Shown here: positions 1 to 5,727 of the stretch, piece by piece | Numbering within the stretch: the stretch's first letter is position 1 | How the letters are laid out: every line of letters starts with the position of its first letter | Assembly (NCBI GenBank): GCA_040376155.1 | Contig: JBEIRG010000154.1 | Span: forward strand, 1 to 9,419 | Source of the DNA: CADCWF01 sp903864575 | GTDB lineage: Bacteria > Chloroflexota > Chloroflexia > Thermomicrobiales > UBA6265 | Reading direction: 5' to 3' | Length of the DNA: 9,419 nucleotides | Made by a program: the position numbers and the translations under genes | The notes under the pieces: generated by a model | What the model saw: only the letters and a program-made list of their open reading frames with translations | Databases searched by the model: none | What the model was told of the DNA's origin: nothing

Positions 1-11
1 CAGCGCTCCTC

Positions 12-83
12 CGTCATCCCGAGGCACGAGGGATCTCCTTTCGCAGTGCTCCCGGCAGAGATCCCTCGTTCCTCGGGATGACG
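12..83. repeat. Dispersed hairpin repeat, copy 1
   Basis: Two 26-nt arms (12-37 and 58-83) are inverted copies of each other with one mismatch, separated by a 20-nt loop. The outer end reads CGTCATCCCGAGG on the left and CCTCGGGATGACG on the right. The same design recurs at 2127-2196, 5023-5094 and, degraded, at 5767-5856. No gene overlaps it and no target-site duplication is visible. It could be a non-autonomous MITE-like or REP-like element; no transposase is present in the window. Confidence 0.85.
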
Positions 84-150
84 GGACGGGACGTTCGGCG
101 GGATGACGGGACAGGATGACGGGACGGGACGGTGGACGGGATGACGGGAC
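75..150. repeat. Irregular tandem array of GGGATGACGGGAC
   Basis: Four 13-bp units of GGGATGACGGGAC (the third begins with A) start at 75, 100, 113 and 138, giving spacings of 25, 13 and 25 bp. The first nine bases of the unit are the terminal bases of the right arm of hairpin copy 1, so the array looks like repeated slippage of that end. It lies 90-165 bp before the moeA start and is the reason the moeA frame stays open upstream of its true start. Confidence 0.75.
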
Positions 151-226
151 GGGGCCGAGGCGGGACGACAGGGCGGGAAGGACGGCGGGGAGGCACAACG
201 ATCCCGTTCACACCCCTCGCCGCAGC

Positions 227-232
227 AGGAGG
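227..232 (+). promoter_or_regulatory. Ribosome binding site of moeA
   Basis: AGGAGG lies nine bases before the ATG at 242. It decides the start: the in-frame ATG at 116 has no such sequence and falls inside the tandem repeat. Confidence 0.85.
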
Positions 233-241
233 TCCTCGCAC

Positions 242-1522
242 ATGGCCCAGCGCGCCCCGGACGACCACGAGCAGGCGTCGACCGATCACCAGGCCATCGG
301 CGTCGATGCCGCGCGCGAGCGTATCCTCGCCGCCTTCGCGCCCCTCGACCGGATCGACCTGCCCCTCGCGGATGCACTCGGCATGGCCCTCCGCGACGAC
401 GTGATCGCCACCCACAGCGTGCCCGCCTTCGCCAATTCGGCGATGGACGGGTTCGCCGTTCGCGCCGAGGACATCACTGCCGCGCCATCACCCCTGCGGG
501 TCGTCGGCGAGGTCGCGGCGGGGAGCGTGCTGGGGGCGGTCGTCGGGCCGGGCGAGGCGGTGCGGATCATGACCGGCGCGGCGATGCCCGGCGGCGCGGA
601 TACCGTCGTCCGCTTCGAGGACACCGACGAAGCAGCCTCCAGCGACCCGATGCGCGGACGCCCCGGTCACGACATCCTCATCCAGACCGCTGCCCCACTG
701 GGCAGCAACGTCCGCCCACCGGGAGAGGACTTCTCCGCAGGCGAACGCGTGCTGCTGGCAGGCGCGCGCCTGCGCCCCGCCGAACTGGGCGTGATGGCCT
801 CCCTCGGATTGACCCACGCGGCCGTCCATCGCAGACCGCGGGTCGCGGTGCTGGCGACGGGCGACGAGGTGGTCGATCCGGGCGAACCGCTCGGCCCCGG
901 ACAGATTCGCAACAGCAACACGACTGTCATCGCCGCCTCCGTGCGCCGCGCGGGCGGGGAACCGGTGATCCTCGGCATCGCCCGCGACCGGCAGGATGCC
1001 CTGCGCGCCCGCCTTGCGGACGCGGCGGGATGCGATCTCATTCTCACCACCGGCGGCGTCTCCGTCGGTGATTACGACATGGTGAAGCGGGTGTTGCAGG
1101 CCGACGGGCAGATCGACCTCTGGCAGGTGAAGATCAAACCCGGAAAGCCCCTCGCCTTCGGAAGGCTGGGCGGGATTCCACTGCTGGGCCTGCCGGGGAA
1201 CCCGGTTGCCGCCGCCGTCGCCTTCGAGCAATTCGCGCGCCCGGCCATCGGCAGGATGCTCGGTCTGCGCGATCTCTCCATCCCGACCGTGATGGCCAGG
1301 CTCGATGGCGAGGTGGACAACCGGGGCGGCCGCCGTCATTTCGTGCGCGCGGCGGTCCGCTGGGAGGAGGGCGGCTTCGTCGCCTCGCCCGCCGGAGGGC
1401 AGGGCTCCGGGGTTCTCAGCACCCTCGCCCGCGCCAACGGCCTGGTGGTCATCTCCGAGGGCACGCGCCGCGCGGAACCGGGCACGATCTGGCCGGTGCA
1501 GATGCTGGACTGGACGGTGTAG
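242..1522 (+). CDS. moeA: Molybdopterin molybdenumtransferase MoeA
   Basis: Cytoplasmic enzyme of the last step of molybdenum cofactor synthesis: it inserts molybdate into adenylylated molybdopterin and releases AMP. The protein is 426 aa, normal for the family. The N-terminal MoeA domain carries SAMDGFAVRAED (about 66-77), IMTGAAMPGGADTVVRFED (109-127) and RPPGEDFSAGE (158-168). The MoCF-binding domain has VAVLATGDEVV (201-211), IRNSNT (222-227), the TTGGVSVGDYDMVK loop (269-282), KIKPGKPLAFG (297-307) and LLGLPGNPVAAAVAFEQF (314-331). The C-terminal MoeA domain follows (about 345-426). No other cofactor gene and no molybdoenzyme is nearby, so it seems to stand alone; upstream is repeat DNA, and arsR follows 150 bp downstream in the same direction. 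The family is certain from the motifs; which molybdoenzymes it serves cannot be told. Confidence 0.97.
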   Translation: MAQRAPDDHEQASTDHQAIGVDAARERILAAFAPLDRIDLPLADALGMALRDDVIATHSVPAFANSAMDGFAVRAEDITAAPSPLRVVGEVAAGSVLGAVVGPGEAVRIMTGAAMPGGADTVVRFEDTDEAASSDPMRGRPGHDILIQTAAPLGSNVRPPGEDFSAGERVLLAGARLRPAELGVMASLGLTHAAVHRRPRVAVLATGDEVVDPGEPLGPGQIRNSNTTVIAASVRRAGGEPVILGIARDRQDALRARLADAAGCDLILTTGGVSVGDYDMVKRVLQADGQIDLWQVKIKPGKPLAFGRLGGIPLLGLPGNPVAAAVAFEQFARPAIGRMLGLRDLSIPTVMARLDGEVDNRGGRRHFVRAAVRWEEGGFVASPAGGQGSGVLSTLARANGLVVISEGTRRAEPGTIWPVQMLDWTV

Positions 1523-1548
1523 CGCGACTCCCGATGCTCCCGCCGTCG

Positions 1549-1575
1549 CCCGGGCGCCCCCCCGAACCCGGGTTT
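1549..1575 (+). terminator. Weak candidate terminator after moeA
   Basis: CCCGGG at 1549-1554 can pair with CCCGGG at 1567-1572 across a 12-nt loop, followed by TTT at 1573-1575. The stem is only six pairs and the T run only three, so this is a weak call; it sits 27 nt after the moeA stop, where a terminator would be expected. Confidence 0.3.
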
Positions 1576-1624
1576 CCCGCCGCCATGCGACCTGCCACAC
1601 CGATGCATGGCAAAAATGGGCTAC

Positions 1625-1648
1625 CATCATGTCCGGTTCACATGGATG
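1625..1648. promoter_or_regulatory. Candidate operator upstream of arsR
   Basis: CATGT (1628-1632) and ACATG (1640-1644) form a perfect inverted repeat around a 7-nt centre, with partly matching flanks (CCAT and GATG). It ends 25 nt before the chosen arsR start at 1673, a usual place for autoregulation by an ArsR protein. Its sequence is unlike the inverted repeat upstream of acr3, which weakens the case that one repressor reads both. A second inverted pair, CCATGC (1583-1588) and GCATGG (1605-1610), is also present upstream. Confidence 0.3.
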
Positions 1649-1672
1649 CCGGGTCAGACAAGGGTTGCCCAC

Positions 1673-2092
1673 ATGGTCGCGCTCCAGTTGACGACGAACA
1701 CGGCCACCACAACCGATCTGCAGCATTCGCTCTCCATGCTGAAGGCATTGACGGGCGGAGAGCGGCTGCGAATCATCGAGGCCCTGATGAAGGCCGAGAC
1801 CTGCGTCTGCGATCTCGATCATCTCGGCATCGAGCCGGCGCTCCTCTCCTATCATCTGCGGAAACTGCGGGAATCCGGCCTCGTCCGCACACGGCGCGAC
1901 GCCCAATGGATCTACTACTCGATCGACCCGGACGCCTGGCGAGCCTTCGCCACGCCGCTGGCCACGTTCTTCGGCACGATCGACCTTCCGCCCGAAGCCG
2001 CCTACGGCGCGGGCCAGCGCTGCGAACCCATCAGCGGCGACGCGCCCGGCTGCGGCCCTGACTGCGCCCCCGGCAGCGGCTGCTGCTCCTGA
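1673..2092 (+). CDS. arsR: ArsR-family arsenic-responsive repressor with Cys-rich tail
   Basis: Dimeric winged-helix repressor expected to release operator DNA when As(III) binds. With the start at 1673 it is 139 aa. Residues about 18-95 form the ArsR winged helix: LKALTGGERLRIIEAL, the metal-site motif TCVCDL with C44 and C46, the recognition helix region ALLSYHLRKLRESGLV (56-71), and the wing RRDAQWIYYSI. C-X-C followed by DL is the As(III) site of classical ArsR. The C-terminal tail adds five cysteines (C117, C127, C131, C137, C138) ending in CCS, so up to seven thiols. I chose 1673 because AGGG at 1661-1664 is spaced eight bases from it; ATGs at 1607 and 1646 are in frame but lack a ribosome site and would add 22 or 9 residues without family similarity. 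It precedes acr3 in the same direction, supporting an arsenic role over another metal. Confidence 0.92.
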   Translation: MVALQLTTNTATTTDLQHSLSMLKALTGGERLRIIEALMKAETCVCDLDHLGIEPALLSYHLRKLRESGLVRTRRDAQWIYYSIDPDAWRAFATPLATFFGTIDLPPEAAYGAGQRCEPISGDAPGCGPDCAPGSGCCS

Positions 2093-2126
2093 ATCGGTCC
2101 GTTCCTGCCCGGATCGCTCCGTTGTC

Positions 2127-2196
2127 CGTCATCCCGCGGCACGAGGGTTCCCGTCGGTCGCCAAAGACGCGAGATCCCTCGTGCCTCGGGATGACG
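2127..2196. repeat. Dispersed hairpin repeat, copy 2
   Basis: Arms at 2127-2147 and 2176-2196 (21 nt each) match inverted with a single mismatch around a 28-nt loop. The outer bases are CGTCATCCCG and CGGGATGACG, as in copy 1; the loop is different. It lies between arsR and acr3, 35 nt after the arsR stop, and as RNA would form a strong hairpin in any arsR-acr3 readthrough transcript. There is no T run after it, so it is not a classic terminator. Confidence 0.85.
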
Positions 2197-2238
2197 ATTC
2201 CGTGCCAGGATAACGACGCCACGGGATCGTCCCCTCGA

Positions 2239-2266
2239 CCCGACACCCGATACCCGACACCCGATA
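2239..2266 (+). repeat. Four tandem CCCGAYA heptamers
   Basis: CCCGACA CCCGATA CCCGACA CCCGATA in perfect 7-bp register, then a decayed CCCAACC. It begins 42 bp after hairpin copy 2 and ends 87 bp before the acr3 start. A second array of the same heptamer lies at 5115-5142, again after a hairpin copy and in the same orientation. With no spacers it is not a CRISPR array. Confidence 0.8.
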
Positions 2267-2307
2267 CCCAACCACAACACTCACCACGCTCTCCGCTGGC
2301 GAAGCAA

Positions 2308-2323
2308 TCAAGTCTATGCTTGA
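2308..2323. promoter_or_regulatory. Candidate ArsR operator before acr3
   Basis: TCAAG (2308-2312) and CTTGA (2319-2323) form a perfect inverted repeat with a 6-nt centre, in a locally AT-rich patch that stands out from the surrounding GC-rich DNA. ArsR and SmtB family operators are commonly TCAA and TTGA half-sites in this arrangement. A possible -10 box TTGAAT (2320-2325) overlaps the right half, so binding would block initiation. It ends 30 nt before the acr3 ATG. The sequence match is direct; ArsR binding is inference. Confidence 0.5.
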
Positions 2324-2353
2324 ATACCTCCGAACGAGAGGAGCCTGCATCCC

Positions 2354-3484
2354 ATGAGCGCAACCGCCGCCATCCCGCCAGCCGCGGCCATCACCACGCC
2401 GCGCCTCGGCTTCATCGACCGTTTCCTGCCGCTGTGGATCTTCCTGGCGATGGGAGCGGGGGTGCTGCTCGGCCGCCTCTGGCCGGGGATCAGCGTCGCG
2501 CTGGACCGGGTGAAACTGGCGGGGGTTTCGCTGCCCATCGCCCTTGGCCTGCTCTGGATGATGTACCCGGTGCTGGCGAAGGTGAAGTACGAGCGCATCG
2601 GCAGCCTCAAGGCCGAGGGTAAGCTGTTCGGGCTGTCGCTCGTCCTCAACTGGATCATCGGGCCGATCCTGATGTTCGCGCTCGCCTGGATCTTCCTCGC
2701 CAACGAACCGGCCTACCGGAACGGCGTCATCCTGATCGGCCTCGCGCGCTGCATCGCGATGGTGCTCATCTGGAACATGCTGGCGCGGGGCGACGGCGAG
2801 GTCGCGGCGGTGCTGGTGGCGCTCAACTCGGTCTTCCAGATCGTCATGTACTCCGTCCTCGGCTGGCTCTTCCTCGCGGTCATTCCCGCCTGGTTCGGCG
2901 GGGAGACGACCGCCGTGCAGATTTCGATGTGGGACATCGCGAAAAGCGTGCTGATCTTCCTCGGCGTGCCGCTGCTGGCCGGGGCGCTCACCCGCTACAT
3001 CCTCGTCCCGTTGAAGGGCGCCGACTGGTACGACAACGTCCTGATGCCGAAACTCGGCCCCACCGCGCTGCTCGGCCTGCTCTACACCATCGTCATCATG
3101 TTCGCGATGCAGGGCGACAAGATCGTCAGCCTCCCCGGCGACGTGGTGCGGATCGCCATCCCCCTCGCCATCTACTTCCTGCTGATGTTCACCACGGCCT
3201 ATGTCATCTCCTGGAAATCCGGTCTCTCCTACGAGCAGACGGCGGCGGTTGCCTTCACCGCGGCGGGGAACAATTTCGAGTTGGCCATCGCGGTCGCGGT
3301 CGCCACCTTCGGCATCACCTCCGGGGAGGCGCTGGCCGGGGTGGTCGGCCCACTGATCGAGGTGCCGGTGCTGATCGCGCTCGTCTACGTCTCGCTCTGG
3401 CTGAAGGCGCGCCTTTTTCCGAGCGTGCCGGATGCCGCGGCGGTCGTCGCCGCCCCGTGCGCATCGGACCGCTGCCGCCACTGA
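2354..3484 (+). CDS. acr3: Acr3-type arsenite efflux permease
   Basis: Inner-membrane carrier that exports As(III) as arsenite, driven by the proton motive force; it belongs to the bile acid:sodium symporter superfamily. The protein is 376 aa with about ten hydrophobic segments, the usual Acr3 size. Diagnostic motifs are present: the GLARCIAMVLIWN segment holding the essential cysteine (C133), AFTAAGNNFELAIAVA (about 300-315), and GVVGPLIEVPVL with the conserved glutamate (E336). In the characterised Alkaliphilus Acr3 the equivalent Cys and Glu are required for transport. The start at 2354 has GAGAGGAG about ten bases upstream. The cytosolic C-terminus carries two extra cysteines (C369, C374). 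arsR lies 261 bp upstream with a hairpin repeat, heptamers and a candidate operator between, so acr3 probably has its own ArsR-controlled promoter. The phosphoesterase gene follows after 19 bp and is presumably cotranscribed. No arsenate reductase arsC or ATPase arsA is seen in the window. Confidence 0.97.
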   Translation: MSATAAIPPAAAITTPRLGFIDRFLPLWIFLAMGAGVLLGRLWPGISVALDRVKLAGVSLPIALGLLWMMYPVLAKVKYERIGSLKAEGKLFGLSLVLNWIIGPILMFALAWIFLANEPAYRNGVILIGLARCIAMVLIWNMLARGDGEVAAVLVALNSVFQIVMYSVLGWLFLAVIPAWFGGETTAVQISMWDIAKSVLIFLGVPLLAGALTRYILVPLKGADWYDNVLMPKLGPTALLGLLYTIVIMFAMQGDKIVSLPGDVVRIAIPLAIYFLLMFTTAYVISWKSGLSYEQTAAVAFTAAGNNFELAIAVAVATFGITSGEALAGVVGPLIEVPVLIALVYVSLWLKARLFPSVPDAAAVVAAPCASDRCRH

Positions 3485-3503
3485 CCCGAAGCCGGAGCAG
3501 GCC

Positions 3504-4253
3504 ATGACGACCCGCATCGCGATTCTCGGCGACCTCCACGGCAACCTGCGGGCGACGGAGGCGGCGCTCGCCGCCATCGACGCGGAGCGACCCGGCCTCA
3601 CCCTCTGCCTCGGCGATCTGGTGGGATATGGCGCGCATCCGAACGAGGTCATCGACCGCATCCGCGCCAGGAACATCCCCGTCCTGTTGGGAAACTACGA
3701 TGACGGCGTCGGTTTCGACCGCGACGATTGCGGCTGCGCCTACCGGGACGAAGGCGAGCGGGAGCGCGGCCAGCAGTCGCTGCTGTGGACGCGGGCCGCC
3801 GTCAGCGACGACCGCAAGGCATGGCTGCGCACGCTCCCGTTCGACTGGCGGGGAGAAGCTCACGGGGTCCGCGTCCGCGCCGTCCACGGCAGCCCGCGCA
3901 GGATCAACGAGTATCTCTTCGAGGACCGCGATCCGGCCTCGCTGGAGCGCATCGCGACGGGCGCGGATTGCGACGTGCTCCTGTTCGGCCACACCCACAA
4001 GCCGTGGACGCGCGAGATCGGCGGGGTTCGGTTCGTCAACGCGGGAAGCGCGGGCAAGCCGAAAGACGGCGACCCCCGCGCCTGCTGGGCGCTGCTGACG
4101 ATCGGGGATGACGGAGGGATCGAGGTGGAGTACCGCCGCGAGGCGTACGACGCCGCGGCGGAAGCCGCCGCGATCCGTCTCGCCGGGCTGCCCAACGCGT
4201 TCGCGGAGGCGCTGGAAACCGGGGGCGCGCAGGCTCCCGCCGGGCGCGCCTGA
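3504..4253 (+). CDS. Metallophosphoesterase of the arsenic operon
   Basis: Calcineurin-like phosphoesterase, 249 aa, cytoplasmic (no signal peptide). Two-metal site motifs occur in order: ILGDLHGN (D10, H12), LGDLVGYG (D38), GNYDDG (N64), VHGSP (H128) and GHTHKP (H163, H165), followed by FVNAGSAGKP. GNYD replaces the commoner GNHD, as in the YfcE-like branch, so the usual second-shell His is Tyr65. A short Cys pair DDCGCAY (C76, C78) follows. The start at 3504 has GGAG six bases upstream; the reading frame is open further left into acr3 but without a ribosome site. It begins 19 bp after the acr3 stop, indicating translation from the same mRNA and a link to arsenic handling. The substrate is unknown: possibilities are a phosphodiester or phosphomonoester, or a labile arsenate ester. 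The enzyme class is sure; the arsenic role is inferred only from position. Confidence 0.9.
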   Translation: MTTRIAILGDLHGNLRATEAALAAIDAERPGLTLCLGDLVGYGAHPNEVIDRIRARNIPVLLGNYDDGVGFDRDDCGCAYRDEGERERGQQSLLWTRAAVSDDRKAWLRTLPFDWRGEAHGVRVRAVHGSPRRINEYLFEDRDPASLERIATGADCDVLLFGHTHKPWTREIGGVRFVNAGSAGKPKDGDPRACWALLTIGDDGGIEVEYRREAYDAAAEAAAIRLAGLPNAFAEALETGGAQAPAGRA

Positions 4254-4278
4254 AACGCTCCCCGGCCCGCGGGCATCC

Positions 4279-4839
4279 CTACGGTTGCGGGGTGGCGTCG
4301 CCCTCGCCGGAAAGTCCGGCCATGAACTGCGCCTCGAAGGTGGCCCGGTCGTAGTACATCGTGTCCTCCACGATGAGCCCGTCGCGGTAGTGCAGGACGG
4401 ACGCGCCGGGGATGGCGATCTTCAGGCCGTTGCCGGGGGGCAGGCCGGGGATCTGGCCGGTGTAGGTTCCGGTGTAGGTCCACTCGATGGCCGCGTCGTC
4501 GCCGGAGACGAAGGCGCTCCGGGGCACGAGGGCGAGGTCGGGGAACCCGGCGAAATTGGCCTCCAGCCACTGCTGGATCGCGGCGCGTCCCTCGCGGCGG
4601 TCGCCGTCGATAACGGCCTCGGAGAGGGTGGCGTCCTCGGCGTAGAGGGCGGCGATCTTCGCCGGGTCGCGCTCCTCCCAGGCGGCGGCGAACTGGTCCA
4701 GCGGGGTTGGATACATGACCTCGGACGCCGCCTTCCGGGCCGAAAACGCGCCCGCGCCCGCCAGCAGCGAAACGGCGACGAGCACGGCGGCGGCCAGGAA
4801 CGGCATCGGCAGGGAGATCAGGCGGCGAGTCATCGACAT
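4279..4839 (-). CDS. Membrane-anchored SnoaL-like (NTF2-fold) protein
   Basis: The 186-aa product starts with a basic N-terminus and a hydrophobic stretch (about 12-33) that is a signal anchor or signal peptide without a lipobox cysteine, so the remainder faces outside. Residues about 46-176 resemble the SnoaL/NTF2 fold: PLDQFAAAWEERDPAKIAALYAEDATL at the start, GRAAIQQWLEANFAGFPDLAL, then strands IEWTYTGTYTG and ASVLHYRDGLIVEDTMYYD. Such proteins include polyketide cyclases, hydrolases and many of unknown function; the order and spacing fit the ester-cyclase group, but catalytic residues cannot be assigned from sequence alone. GGAG lies ten bases before the ATG; a second ATG two codons inside is an alternative start. 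The ribosome site and start lie in two direct copies of GAGATAT (8-bp period) on this strand. It converges on the phosphoesterase gene with a 25-bp gap and no clear terminator between. Confidence 0.8.
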   Translation of the reverse strand: MSMTRRLISLPMPFLAAAVLVAVSLLAGAGAFSARKAASEVMYPTPLDQFAAAWEERDPAKIAALYAEDATLSEAVIDGDRREGRAAIQQWLEANFAGFPDLALVPRSAFVSGDDAAIEWTYTGTYTGQIPGLPPGNGLKIAIPGASVLHYRDGLIVEDTMYYDRATFEAQFMAGLSGEGDATPQP

Positions 4840-4930
4840 ATCTCAATATCTCCAGCGACGGGCATGGGGGCCAAACCGGGCATGGCCCACGGTCGGGCGC
4901 CGCGCAACCCGCGACGGACCCGGCCATGCC

Positions 4931-4962
4931 AGTATGCTGCCGGGAGCACGCCGCCGCGTCAA
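4931..4962 (-). promoter_or_regulatory. Weak candidate promoter for the SnoaL-like gene
   Basis: On the minus strand TTGACG (4957-4962) matches a -35 box in five of six bases, and CATACT (4931-4936) resembles a -10 box in four of six. The 20-nt spacer is longer than the ideal 17, so this is tentative. It would give a leader of about 85 nt before the start at 4839. Confidence 0.25.
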
Positions 4963-5022
4963 TCCTGCGCGCCCCGATAGCCGCCCCGGATGCCGGACAC
5001 CGGCAGCGACCCCCGGAACCTC

Positions 5023-5094
5023 GGTCAGCCCGAGGAACGAGGGAACTTCCGAGGACGCCAGCTCAGACGAGATCTCTCGTTCCTCGGGCTGACC
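5023..5094. repeat. Dispersed hairpin repeat, copy 3, with paired changes
   Basis: Arms 5023-5044 and 5073-5094 (22 nt) match inverted with one mismatch around a 28-nt loop. Compared with copies 1 and 2 the end reads GGTCAGCCCGAGG instead of CGTCATCCCGAGG, and the opposite arm has changed to match (CCTCGGGCTGACC). Two positions have therefore changed on both arms together, which suggests pairing is kept. It lies 57 bp before the cupin start. Confidence 0.85.
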
Positions 5095-5114
5095 ACCAGA
5101 CGTTCGGCAACCGC

Positions 5115-5142
5115 TCCGACACCCGATACCCGACATCCGACA
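5115..5142 (+). repeat. Four CCCGAYA-like heptamers, second array
   Basis: TCCGACA CCCGATA CCCGACA TCCGACA in 7-bp register; the outer two units carry T for C at the first base. It starts 20 bp after hairpin copy 3 and its last base is the first base of the cupin ribosome binding site. Same heptamer, copy number and orientation relative to the hairpin as at 2239-2266. Confidence 0.75.
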
Positions 5143-5151
5143 GGAGCCTCA

Positions 5152-5568
5152 ATGACCGATCCATCGCTTTCCCCGGAGATCGAGGGCGTGACGCGTGGCA
5201 ACGCCGCGGGGGAGATCGCGCGGCAGGGGTGGTTCGTCGGGCATTTCATGGGCGAGGGCAACCCGTTGCGGACGGATGGCGTCGAGGTGAAATGGAGCGT
5301 GTACGAGGGGGGCGAGAAGCGGGCAGGCTGGGGGGCGAACCGCGAGGCGACGACCCTCTGCGTGCTGGTGCGGGGGCGCTTCCGGCTCTCGTTTCCCGGC
5401 GGCGATGTGTGGCTCGAGCGCGAAGGCGACTTCGTGCAGTGGCTGCCGAATGTTCCGCACGAGTGGCAGGCCGACGGGCCGACGGTCGTCATCTCGGTGC
5501 GGTGGCCATCGGTTCCGGGCGATTCGTACCCGGTGACCGATGCAGACGCATCGGAGCGGCGCCCGTGA
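5152..5568 (+). CDS. Small single-domain cupin protein
   Basis: A 138-aa soluble protein. The cupin barrel core spans about 26-120: GWFVGHFM, VEVKWSVYEGGEKR, TTLCVLVRGRFRLSF, LEREGDFVQWLPNVPHEW (88-105) and VVISVRWPS (112-120). GDFVQW-LPNVPHEW is the second cupin motif with H103 as a possible metal ligand. The first motif lacks its usual His pair: the segment before TTLCVL reads GWGANREAT, so a metal site, if any, is reduced. The ending VRWPS is typical of a group of short cupins of unknown function that are sometimes mislabelled as signal peptidase I. AGGAG at 5142-5146 lies five bases before the ATG at 5152; the frame is open further left but only through repeat DNA. It stands alone, with a terminator about 160 bp downstream. 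Fold fairly sure, function unknown. Confidence 0.8.
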   Translation: MTDPSLSPEIEGVTRGNAAGEIARQGWFVGHFMGEGNPLRTDGVEVKWSVYEGGEKRAGWGANREATTLCVLVRGRFRLSFPGGDVWLEREGDFVQWLPNVPHEWQADGPTVVISVRWPSVPGDSYPVTDADASERRP

Positions 5569-5727
5569 GCGGGCGCTGCCAACCGCGGCGGTCCACCGAA
5601 ACCCGGACCAATGGCGGCGCGATCCGGCGACCAGCCGGGCAATCCCGCCGTAGATGAGGTCAGAGTGCGGCAGACCCGTATCGACCGTGCTCCCGAGGTG
5701 GGACAGCCCGCACCCCTTCCCGGCACG

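Larger units (their letters stand above)
4840..5151. other. 312-bp divergent intergenic region
   Basis: This separates the SnoaL-like gene (-) from the cupin gene (+). It holds a possible minus-strand promoter (4931-4962), hairpin repeat copy 3 (5023-5094) and four CCCGAYA heptamers (5115-5142). No credible coding sequence or RNA gene was seen; frames open across it are read through the repeats. Confidence 0.7.

Noticed and set aside
12..83. Classic insertion sequence or MITE with target-site duplication
   Set aside because: I could not see matching flanking duplications at any of the copies, and there is no transposase, so I call it only a dispersed hairpin repeat.
116..241. Upstream extension of MoeA to ATG 116
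   Set aside because: The extra 42 residues are translated repeat DNA; the AGGAGG before ATG 242 fits far better.
1607..1672. Longer ArsR from ATG 1607
   Set aside because: No ribosome site before it, the extra residues have no family likeness, and they cover the likely operator and promoter.
488..1906. Long minus-strand open frame of 472 codons opposite moeA
   Set aside because: It mirrors moeA in the opposite frame and crosses into arsR; the translation is rich in Arg, Gly, His and Asp with no domain. Such shadows are expected in GC-rich DNA.
2239..2266. CRISPR-like array
   Set aside because: The heptamers are contiguous with no spacers, so this is a simple tandem repeat.
242..3484. MoeA serving an arsenite oxidase in the arsenic cluster
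   Set aside because: Arsenite oxidase needs molybdenum cofactor, but no aioA/aioB or other molybdoenzyme gene is in the window; adjacency alone does not support the link.
2129..3676. Long minus-strand open frame of 515 codons opposite acr3
   Set aside because: Its charged, His/Asp/Arg-rich translation is the antisense of a membrane protein, and part of it reads through the hairpin and heptamer repeats. Acr3 motifs on the + strand are decisive.
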